Shown: positions 55,478 to 64,000 of the stretch, one piece after another
Position numbering within the stretch: the first letter of the stretch is position 1
Layout: every line of letters starts with the position of its first letter
DNA from: Pisolithus tinctorius
Taxonomy: Eukaryota; Basidiomycota; Agaricomycetes; Boletales; Pisolithaceae
Assembly: GCA_024663395.1 (NCBI GenBank)
Contig: JANFAH010000018.1
Coordinates: forward strand, 248,001 to 312,000
Direction: 5' to 3'
Length of the DNA: 64,000 nucleotides
Notes under the pieces: generated by a model
What the model was told of the DNA's origin: nothing
Database searches by the model: none
What the model saw: the letters and a program-made list of their open reading frames with translations, nothing else
Translations under genes and position numbers: made by a program

Positions 55478-56818
55478 ATGCCCAGCGAAGAGGGCCCCTC
55501 CGTGTCTCCCCAAATGCTGCCCTTCCGTGCAATCGCGCCTGCTGTTGACACACACGACCACATGGACATCTACGCGGCATCCTGCAACCCACCCCGCCGT
55601 GCAAAGCGTCTCCGTGCAGACTCAGACACCCCCGGACTCACTCGGGAGTCTGTGTCGTCACCCTGCCCTTCCAACCCGGACGAAGACGACGACGATGCCG
55701 TCCCCCACCCACCCCCGCCCAAACGTCGCGGCAGAAAACCCGGCTCCATGTCCCGCGCAGCCCGCGAGGCCCAGCGCAAAATAAACCACTCCCTCATCGA
55801 AAAAGCACGCAGAACAAAGATCAACGACGCCCTGGCTACCTTGCGCCAGCTCGTCCCTGCTGATTACAAACGTGCTGCTTCTGCGTCTGATGATCACCAG
55901 GAAGACTCCGACGACGATAATCACGATCCCACCACCGCCAGCAAACCAAACCGACAGAAACCGAGAGTCTCGTCGTCAGGGGAAAAGGAGTTCAAGCTCG
56001 AGGTCCTCATTCGCACAGTCGCATACCTCCAGGTCTTGACCGAGAAGGTCAAGGCACTCGAACGTGATGGCTGTCCACACTGTGAACGGCCCATCTCCGG
56101 CCTCACAGACGACAGTCCCCTCAGGCGCATCCACTCGGTGACTGTCGCCGACGCGTACACTCGTCCATCAGAACCCCAAAAACTCACCTCTCCACCCTCG
56201 CGTCTTCCTTCCATTTCTACCTGGCTCCCCACTCTAACTCCGTCTCAGTCTCCATCACGTGATCTCCCTGCAGATGTCGGTGGCAATAGCCTTCCTCCAA
56301 CCACTCACCTGCCCACCCCTCCCACGTCAGCCACTTTCCCCCCGTCATCAGCCATCGCTGCGGGTGCTCCTCCCCCCGCTCTCACGCTGCCTTCCCCAGG
56401 CACGTTCCTTCCTTCGGCTGTAAGAGGCTTCCCTTCTGGGTTTGCTCGTGCGACATCCTCGACGAACGTGAGTGGTGCGAACAAACCCGTGACGGTGAGT
56501 GGGAATAACAAGGGCTCGCCTGGCGCTTCTTCCCCCATATACACCCCTGAGGACGAGACTGCTGCCTCGCTGTTGCTCCGCATGAGCACCTCTAACTCTC
56601 CCACATCCCCGCAGCACGCCTTTGGTCGGCTGCGCTCGTCCTCTTCGGCGTCCTCCCTCACTTCGCTATGGCCTTCTCTTCCCGCCCTCGAGCCCGTGAC
56701 GACCGTCAGTACAACAGATGTGTTGAGCCAGGACTTCGAGTCGGTCCGGAGGTCGGACGCTCGGTTGACACCTAGTAGGCTGCTGGGATTGACGAGAAGA
56801 TCCCCTGACGGGAGATAA
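55478..56818 (+). CDS. bHLH transcription factor
   Basis: 446 residues in one exon. The basic helix-loop-helix spans about residues 85-200: basic region RAAREAQRKINHSLIEKARR, helix 1 TKINDALATLRQLVP, a long acidic loop (DDHQEDSDDDNHD), then helix 2 EFKLEVLIRTVAYLQVLTEKV. The Glu in the basic region is replaced by HSLIEKARR-type spacing, so E-box binding is likely but not certain. The rest is Pro/Ser/Thr-rich and low-complexity, typical of activation regions. Nuclear; target genes unknown. A DDDDAVPHPPPPKRRGRKPG patch is a probable nuclear localisation signal. Confidence 0.87.
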   Translation: MPSEEGPSVSPQMLPFRAIAPAVDTHDHMDIYAASCNPPRRAKRLRADSDTPGLTRESVSSPCPSNPDEDDDDAVPHPPPPKRRGRKPGSMSRAAREAQRKINHSLIEKARRTKINDALATLRQLVPADYKRAASASDDHQEDSDDDNHDPTTASKPNRQKPRVSSSGEKEFKLEVLIRTVAYLQVLTEKVKALERDGCPHCERPISGLTDDSPLRRIHSVTVADAYTRPSEPQKLTSPPSRLPSISTWLPTLTPSQSPSRDLPADVGGNSLPPTTHLPTPPTSATFPPSSAIAAGAPPPALTLPSPGTFLPSAVRGFPSGFARATSSTNVSGANKPVTVSGNNKGSPGASSPIYTPEDETAASLLLRMSTSNSPTSPQHAFGRLRSSSSASSLTSLWPSLPALEPVTTVSTTDVLSQDFESVRRSDARLTPSRLLGLTRRSPDGR

Positions 56819-57062
56819 GCCCTGCTTGGGAATCTGTGATACTAGTTCTGACGTGCACGCTACTAGACTGCAATGGTGTGTGTCGGTTATGCAACGGATT
56901 TCCTGAATGAATATGTATATCTACTGTAGTTTCTTCTTTGCACTATTTATCTGCTTTTTGTACTCCCCCTTCATTGCAATCACAACACTGTTTTCCCTAG
57001 TTACGTAAGACAGAGTTGGCATTTCCTTCTTTAGGATATCTGACCCCCAATTTGGAAAAATT

Positions 57063-59138
57063 ATGGGACACCTGCGACGAGCAAAAGCCATGTGCTTGAC
57101 GTCGACGCTGTTCAGACAGTGGGCACTGGCAAAACCACCGTCGTCATGTTGGCGGTGTCGTCACTTGGTCTTTGTACGCGCAAGCTCGTCTACTGCGAAG
57201 GATGATGGACGCGCGAACGGACGTTTAGAGGCTTCGAATGATTCGTCTGTTGCAGACGAGGTTTATACTCATCGTACTGACGGCATACATGGATCGAGTA
57301 TCAGCAGCAGTGCTACTACCACGCTAGCTGATTTAGAGGCTGCGAGACGAAACAGGAAGAGCGAGTGGAAACGACGGCAGGGGGTCAGTAGTGCTGTTTT
57401 CTTTGGGCTTGGACTGCTCATGTTCATGGCGGAGGTATAGGGTCAATCTTTCCTCGACCACTTGATTGTTACTGTTCGAGGTGGTGCGTATCACTTCTAC
57501 TAAATCTTTCTCATTATTCTTATATGCACATGAATCCATGTTTGCATAACTCATTCAACGGAACGCGTTGAAAAAAAAACAGGTAAAGGTGGGAACGGCT
57601 GCGTCGCGTTCCACCGCGAAAAATTCAAACCCCTCGGACCTCCTTCAGGTGGAAACGGCGGATGCGGTTCAGACGTGTACATCCTCCCCACCCCCGCACT
57701 TACCACCCTATCATCCGTGCCGCGACGCGTGCACGGGTTGCCGGGGGGATCCGGTCAAGGGACATGGCAGCATGGGAGGAACGCTGAGCCGACGGTTATT
57801 AGGGTACCTGTGGGCACTGTGGTTAAGGAGTTGGGATACGACGATCCGAGGCGCGCACCGGATGAGTGGGAGGCGGAGGACGAGGCGCTCGGAGAGATCG
57901 GCGGCGAAGAGGAAAAGAAGGCGGCGTGGAGAGAGAGACGGTGGGTTCATTATCCCCGTTGGCAAGACGATAATCTCGAGCGAGACACGTTCAAGCAGGC
58001 GGAGAGGGCTGTGTGGAGGGAAGAGCGGGAGAGGAGGTGGATGAGGAGACAGAGGTATCTCGATCCGCTTTGGTTGGATCTGAGTACGGTGGAGAGCGAA
58101 GCGGATGTGAGTGAGCGGGATGTGGATGCGCCGCTGGGATTGGGGAAGAAAGAGTACCTGGGACACTTGGTCGCGAGAGGTGGTGGTGGTGGATTGGGCA
58201 ATCCTAATTTCGTATCCCAAACATCCCGATCTCCCAAGTTCGCGACGAAGGGACAAGAAGGCGAACGTATCACGCTATCACTAGAACTCAAGATCCTCGC
58301 TGATATCGGACTCGTGGGGATGCCGAATGCAGGGAAGAGCACGCTGCTGAGGGCGTTGACGGGTGGACGTGCGAAGACGGAGGTGGCGAGTTATGCGTTT
58401 ACGACGTTGAATCCTGTCCTCGGGGTTATCCGCGTTGCGGATGATGGGACGTTTGAGGGGGAGTTTAGAGGTGTGAATGTGTTTGAGGAGACGGCGATCG
58501 AGGAGGAAAGGGAATTGGAGAAACAGCTCGCTGAGCATGTTGATCCGTCTTTGGAACCTACGTCTTCCTTCATTCCGGACACATCTCTCTCGGACTCAGA
58601 GGTCATCGTCAACGAAGAAGAAGATAATAAGGATCAACAACCAGGTTTCCCCTTCGACATTCTCGAATCCTTCCGCTTCACCATATCCGACAATCCCGGT
58701 CTCATCGCGGGTGCATCGTCCAACGTCGGACTAGGCCACTCATTCCTGCGCTCGCTGGAGCGTTCCCATGCGTTGGTGTACGTCGTCGATTTGGCTGGCG
58801 ATGCGCCGTGGGACGAGTTGAGAGCGTTGCGGGATGAGTTGGAGGCTTATTTGCCGGGGATGAGTGAGAAAGCTCGGTTGGTGATTGCGAATAAGGCGGA
58901 TTTGCTCGTTCCTCTGTATGAAGGGGATGGCGGAGATGGTCATGAAGAAGCTGTTGAGAATGCGAAGGCGAAGTTGAGACGGCTGGAGGAGTTTGTGAAG
59001 ACGGAGATGGTGATTTCCGAGGGTGGGGAAGCGGCGATGGATGTTATACCGGTATCGGCAAAGTATGGACAGAATTTGAAGAAGGTGGTTTTGGCTATGA
59101 AGGGGTATGTAGAGGAAGCGAGGAGGGGGGTGTTGTAG
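57063..59138 (+). CDS. Obg-family GTPase, mitochondrial (MTG2-like)
   Basis: Exons 57,063-57,383, 57,441-57,483 and 57,583-59,138 give 640 codons. The N-terminus is Arg/Ala/Ser-rich without early acidic residues (MGHLRRAKAM), a plausible mitochondrial presequence. The glycine-rich Obg fold spans exons 2-3 (SFLDHLIVTVRGG, KGGNGCVAFHREKFKP, GGNGGCGSDVYI). G motifs: G1 GMPNAGKS, G3 ISDNPGLI, G4 ANKADL, G5 VIPVSAK. Family role: assembly of the large mitochondrial ribosomal subunit. Compared with bacterial Obg it has a longer insert before G1 and an acidic insert (about residues 480-520) before G3. The gene appears intact. Confidence 0.92.
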
Positions 59139-61150
59139 GTACATCGATATCAACTTGCACTGTGTTCTGCTACTGGTCCCCTCCTTCCTTCCTTTGAATG
59201 TTTCACAGCTCCTTGTGATCCAGAAGTTCTTCATGTCTACACAGTTAAGGGAGAAATCAGATGCTCTCCACTTCAAAAGCAGGACATGTTTATGTAGATT
59301 TGGTACTTAACTTAGCTAGGAGGAAACATACTTTCTGCATGTACACCAATATACTTCACCTTCGAGATCTGGCATATCTGTGGTATGATGTAAGTCAATC
59401 TGTATCAACAGGTCTGATAGCATACCTAGGTTGTAACATTGTAGAGCCAGTGGAATGGAATGAATTCAATGGAAAATTTTCATTGCAATCTTACAATCAC
59501 AATGACTTGAGGAATCCAAACGAGAAAGTTTCAGTAGTGATTTCTATGGGGAACTATGCTCTAACTTGGTTTTAGTTGCTGTGTGCCATCAGCATAGTTA
59601 CACATATGTATAAACTATGGTACATACAAATAGGTATCTACACCTACATATGGATATGATGGGTTCTCACTGGGGATCCAATCCGATCTGCAGGATGAAA
59701 TATCTTTTGGGAACATGAGATTGGTCCATGCTCTGGTTTTCACTTTTCAGACCCATGATATGGAGGGGAAAAACTTGAATCACTCTACACATTCTTCATG
59801 CAACAGAAGAGCTGGATAGGGGTCACTGGCATCACTGCATGTTGTCACACACCAAAGGTGTTGTGGACATGGTTACAGCTGACTCTGCCTAACTCGTTGA
59901 CGAGTTGTGCACAATGCCCAAGCATGCAGATGAAGACTAAAGGCCTCATGCATAGAAAGACTGTCAGATGTTAACAGTCATCCTTCACACAAGAATGAGT
60001 TGTCAGTGCTAAAGAGAAAAGAGGAAGCGAGTTAAGTGCATGTTAAAGGTTTTTAGCACCCGTGTACAGCATTCCGGTTTTCATCATATCTCTACCATTT
60101 CCAAAGATATTGACTCTGTTCCCACACTTGCTTAAAGTGCTCAGCCCCATGATTCTTCCTTCCAAATTTGTAGAGGATCCTTGCACCCTGTGCATTTCTA
60201 CAGCACTCCATCCATCAGACACTCATTTCGCTAGGTCCATCAATCATGGCCACCTCTTCATCAATCATCTCGCTTGTCTCATTTGCCAGAGACAGTGGCT
60301 ACATATATCTGCCAGGCATTCCCACCAGCTTCCATCCTGAAGCCCCCTGGTTCATCCCATCATTGTCAGCCCCATCTCATCCCATGCAGCTTGGTCAGCA
60401 TGTTCTCCTTGTCAGTATGACTTCCAGAAGGACGTTCTTTGGTTGCCTCAGGTCTGTCACTCAGTTAGAAAGGTCTTATGTGGTCGTTTCAGTCTCCCTG
60501 GTTGATGAAGCATATGGATCGTTCCTCCCTGCTCCCTGCACCGTCTTTGTTCCAATCTCGTCCATCATTCTTCCTACATTGTGACAGCTGCAGCATAGTC
60601 TACTGTCCTCCAGCCTCCCTGATTGCATTCATGATGAGTATGACATGCATCTTGCCTTCTTACTGCAGGATCCAGCAGAAGATGTCCCCCCTTCTCCTCC
60701 TCCTCCATCAGAACCCCATCCATGAAGTTTTTGTTAACTTTGCTGAGAGGACAAAAGGGTGGGAGATGCGATCGCGTATGCTCTCATTGCCCCACAGACC
60801 CCCAACGCCCTAGCCCCCTTTGACACCTGACTCATGCCCTTCAATTCTGGAATTAATACTTCCCTATCTGGAAACACTGTCCATCTGCCATGCTGTCTTT
60901 GGATCTAGAGATGTCTCTGCTGAGATCTAACTTGCATCGCCACCCCCTAATGTGATATCAGTGCACTTACTCAGTTTCTGATTCTATTTGACTCATTTTG
61001 TGATATTTTGACTATCCCTGACTTGTTCATTGCCAATACTTACCAATCTTCTTTGCTTGCTTACTTTTCATTTCTCGCTTACTCATCATGATTACTCAGT
61101 CCTTACTCATTACTTACCAAGTGTTTGTGCCTTGTTTGTCACAAGCTGTG
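59139..61150. other. repeat-like DNA with an unassigned ORF at 60,246-60,584
   Basis: CpG content drops after the MTG2-like gene. A plus-strand frame at 60,246-60,584 (112 codons) has coding character (ISLVSFARDSGYIYLPG, QLGQHVLLVSMTSRRTFFG) and could extend after shifts into 60,590-60,890 (DPAEDVPPSPPPP, NFAERTKGWEMRSRML). No known domain. A 104-codon frame at 59,261-59,575 is unconvincing. Confidence 0.35.
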
Positions 61151-61580
61151 CCCCCCCCCACAGTATATAAACCCCCATGTACTTAGCTACCAGGAAGCAA
61201 TCAGAAGCAATCCAGCAGTCAGTTCAGCTCAGCTCAGCATATCTCATTGTTGACAGTTGAGACTCCACAAAGGGGTCTATCTGTCATCATTTGTATACTT
61301 GGTAGTTGAGGCTCATTTGGAAGAGTCTATCTGCCATCCTTCATCATCTGAAGCTTCCTCTTAGTCAGCAGTCTTAGTCATCCCCCCCACTCCTGCATAA
61401 CTCGTCATTGACTTGTGCAAGGAGCATATTCTATCAAAGTCCATTACCCCCAAGTACTTTCAGCTGAACACCTTCACTCTGTTCAGCATCCCCTCCTCAG
61501 TCATCATCCATTCATCTACTCCTGTGTAACTCGTCGATGACTTGCACCAGGAGCACCTCTACTTGAAGTCTCCCCCACAT
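61151..61580 (+). promoter_or_regulatory. LTR-like promoter and leader with two copies of a hairpin block
   Basis: A C-run then CAGTATATAAACC (about 61,162) looks like a strong TATA box. About 200 and 330 bases downstream, two blocks share the pattern CTCCTGyrTAACTCGTC followed by GACTTG and AGGAGC (61,391 and 61,514). Each can fold because CTCCT pairs with AGGAG. The layout resembles the U3/R of an LTR retrotransposon, but I could not find a partner LTR. Confidence 0.4.
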
Positions 61581-62159
61581 TTAGGTTTCTCTGCACTCCA
61601 GGTTCCATGAAGGCAAACCACCACTCACTCTTATTTGTCTTTTGTGTTGGATTTGTTTGGTTTTCACCAGCATTCTACACTTTGACTCACAATGTGACAG
61701 TAAGATGGTTGTGTAATTGTTTGTAGCCACATTACTGTTGATTTCAGGCAAGTTGGCCATGTGACTTTTTATGTAAGAAAAAAAAGCACCCAACTTCCAT
61801 TGACCATATCTCCTCAATGCACCATCGGAATTCAATGAAAGAAATACCATTTGACTCGGAAAAAATGATGGAACTTGATTTCAGATGACTGAGGTCTAAA
61901 AAATGTGGTTGGAAAATTTTGGTATTTAGCGACCTCAGGATATGAGTCTTGAGCTATGTACTACATGTAGACAACCATTTGGCACTAATATCAGTGGGGT
62001 AGCTATTTGGCACATGTTTGATAACATTCTTTGACACTTTGAGGCTGTGGTTGATGTTGAAAGAAAGGACATGAGGCACAAAAAATTGTGCAAGGACATT
62101 GATAACAACAAGACACAATTGACGGCAGTAGACATGTGGGATGATAGACATTCTGCAAC
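61581..62159. other. no gene seen
   Basis: AT-rich sequence with short open frames only; ORFs on the minus strand at 61,581-61,850 and 61,935-62,193 show no motif. Confidence 0.3.
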
Positions 62160-63957
62160 CTAAGCACAGGCTCCTGACCTCACAGCATTCCAATCCTCCT
62201 CTGCATACTGCATAATCAGAATAGCTGTCCCAACCTCAATCCCAAGCCACACCTGCAAGTCTTGGAGCTTGACAAATGTGGGAGTTAGCTGTGATATACA
62301 AACAAAACCCTTCTTCACCAGCATGTGCCCAAATGGTGCAAAAGTCACACCATCAGCATTCTGTTGCTCATTGAGATCAAGAGATGAAAACCACAAAATG
62401 ATGTCAGTGGGTGGGAGTGGGGGTGAAGATGATGTACTGGGAGATGATGTCAGTGTTGGATCATGAGGGTGGGTCTGAGAGGGCTGATTGGGATTGTAGT
62501 ACTGTCCAAAATTACTGATTGGGTTCTCGAGGGGCTGGTTAGGTGGGTAGCATCCAAAATTACCCATTGGATAGCCCAAATTTGGTTGCATGTAAGGAGG
62601 GAGGAAGCCATATGGCCCACCAGGAAACCCTGCCAGTAGATGTCCCATTTGCGGCACTGTCGTAGCTGTGCAGCTACATGGCTTTGTGTCACCAGTCTGG
62701 ACCCCAATAGGTTTCTCATCCACAGTCACTTTCCCTTCCATCTGATATCATTACAAACCATAAGTGTATTGTAGGGCTGAATGAAAAAATGAAACATACA
62801 ATTTCAGCAGCCCAGTATAACAAATTAGAGTGAGTCAGATGATAGCAAACACTGCTCCCACTTGGAGAATAGCAGTATTGTGGGGACTCGGGGCCTTTTG
62901 AGTGCATTCCACATTTCCAGTGGTCCTGGAGTTTAGCAGTTCTTCACAATGACTGTTTCCCTCTAACTGGCCAGTGGCTGCTGGAGCAAGCTTATTTCTT
63001 CTAGAGGATATTGTACGTGAGTCCGTTTTACCCTAAAAATAATGTAAGGGACTTTGAATATGTGTGAAAGCAACTCATACATACTGGCACATTATTGACA
63101 TTACCAGGATTTCCAGCACCTCCATCTTCGAAGCACACAACAACACTCTTCCATGGTTGGGTGGATAGCTTTCCATTGGTGAGACATTGTGGGAGGATGA
63201 GCTCCCCCATCCTTTTCTTGAAAATATCAAGTTCCTCACCTGTATTTATTGAAGTTACTCCAGCTTTGGCCTTATCAGAATCTAATTGATATTGTAGTAA
63301 AATATGCACAGGAAAACATTCTAATTTTTCAGCAACAGTGTGACAAAGATCGTTGAGCAAGATATTGGATGACACCTCAAAGGGTGAATTTGATCCATCG
63401 GGTCAGTGAACGACACACTGGATCATGAAGGCTAGGGTGAAGTCAGTGAGTTATACAATAGGTTTAGAAAATAATAACATACAGTGTGTTTTGGGCTCCT
63501 CAGTGGTGACTGCTTCAGCCACTGCCATCTTTGAGCTGCCCTTGGGTCTTCCAGGCTGCCATTTGCCAGGGGCATGTCCAACTGTTGGTTTAGAACACTG
63601 GCAGAGATATTGTGTGATGCACCTGTCAAGGTCTTCTGAACCTGAGGTCAAATTTCCCCCATCATTGGAGTCATCAGTACTGTTCATCGAGACATCCATG
63701 TTGATCTCTTCAACACTTCCACTTTCATATGTCTCCATCCCAATATCTGAGTTGTAGCCAGTGATACCACTGATGAACTCAGTTGTGGTAGGTACATCTA
63801 ATTGAAAAAAGTCAGTGCCAGGGTTGTATGTGTCCTCAAGTTCAGGGATGGGATTCGATGAAGGGATGTTGCATGTTGGTGCGATGCTGGCCTTGTTTTT
63901 TTGCACTGTTGACTCTAGCTGGCATTGGTGTCTGGCCCAGCTATCAGTTGGACCCAT
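62160..63957 (-). pseudogene. AT-hook / SAM-like multi-exon protein, mushroom repeat family, broken
   Basis: Minus-strand pieces in order. 63,957-63,484: acidic N-terminus, then an AT-hook-like PGRPKGSSK. About 63,420-63,085: FPVHILLQYQLDSDKAKAG, FKKRMGELILPQCLTNGK. About 63,033-62,810: a Cys/His region HWKCGMHSKG ... CYSPSGSSVCYHLTHS. 62,741-62,160: Pro/Asn/Gln-rich, then a SAM-like helical end (GHMLVKKGFVCISQL, LQVWLGIEVGTAILIMQYA). Introns with GTATGT starts separate them. Breaks: a TGA near 63,395 (Arg expected) and a frame change in the Cys/His part. I have the impression of many such copies in mushroom genomes. Chromatin binding is inference. Confidence 0.5.
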
Positions 63958-64000
63958 GGTGGTGGGTTGTGGAGTGGCACTATTGGGTTTTTCATGTCCT

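Noticed and set aside
55570..56661. Minus-strand frames of 84-118 codons inside the bHLH gene
   Set aside because: Shadows of a GC-rich coding exon.
57568..58044. 158-codon plus-strand frame overlapping the MTG2-like gene
   Set aside because: Out of frame with the Obg domain, Arg-rich shadow.
59261..59575. 104-codon plus-strand frame as a gene
   Set aside because: AT-rich, no domain, no splice or promoter support; similar to background frames.

Overview
The window looks like mushroom-forming basidiomycete (Agaricomycete) nuclear DNA. The host genes carry many short 45-100 bp GT-AG introns. The mobile elements are of kinds abundant in these fungi: chromodomain Ty3/gypsy elements, a KDZ transposase fused to a Ulp1-type protease, PIF/Harbinger and hAT. 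I saw no tRNA, rRNA or CRISPR array. Everything here was read by eye; no database search was possible.

Region 1 (1-35,045) is a nest of transposons. The outermost is gypsy element A (761-33,628, minus strand, two 525-bp LTRs, 5-bp duplication GACGA), about 7.6 kb once its insertions are removed. Inside A lie a 154-bp mini solo LTR, a PIF/Harbinger element (3,948-7,286, duplication TAA) and LTR element B (9,802-31,594, minus, duplication GCAT). Inside B lie gypsy element C (18,659-30,355, plus, 656-bp LTRs, duplication GCAT), a solo LTR of family C, a 1.6-kb Tc1/mariner fold-back (TA duplication) and a broken host-derived sterol dehydrogenase (ERG26-like) gene. Inside C lie one more solo C LTR and a 996-bp LTR-like insert. 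Most junctions can be called to the base because the interrupted reading frame resumes when the insert and one target copy are removed.

The nest is decayed. Nearly all the premature stops I checked are TGA where arginine CGA is expected, as methyl-CpG deamination would give. Two features stand out: a textbook -1 frameshift signal at the gag/pol junction of A, and antisense cysteine-cluster genes sitting between pol and the 3' LTR in both A and C.

Region 2 (35,046-59,138) is CpG-rich and gene-bearing. It has two tandem-duplicated eEF1B-gamma-like GST genes with identical lengths for exons 1-3 and related spacers, and between them an apparently intact KDZ-type locus: a transposase-Ulp1 fusion, a convergent small accessory gene with its stop 1 bp away, and a 1,344-codon unknown protein. 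A 976-bp hAT-like element (8-bp duplication) follows. Then come a small four-exon gene with an in-frame TGA, a bHLH transcription factor and a mitochondrial Obg-type GTPase (MTG2-like).

Region 3 (59,139-64,000) returns to CpG-poor repeat-like DNA, with an LTR-like TATA promoter and a broken multi-exon AT-hook/SAM-like gene of a type I associate with fungal repeats.
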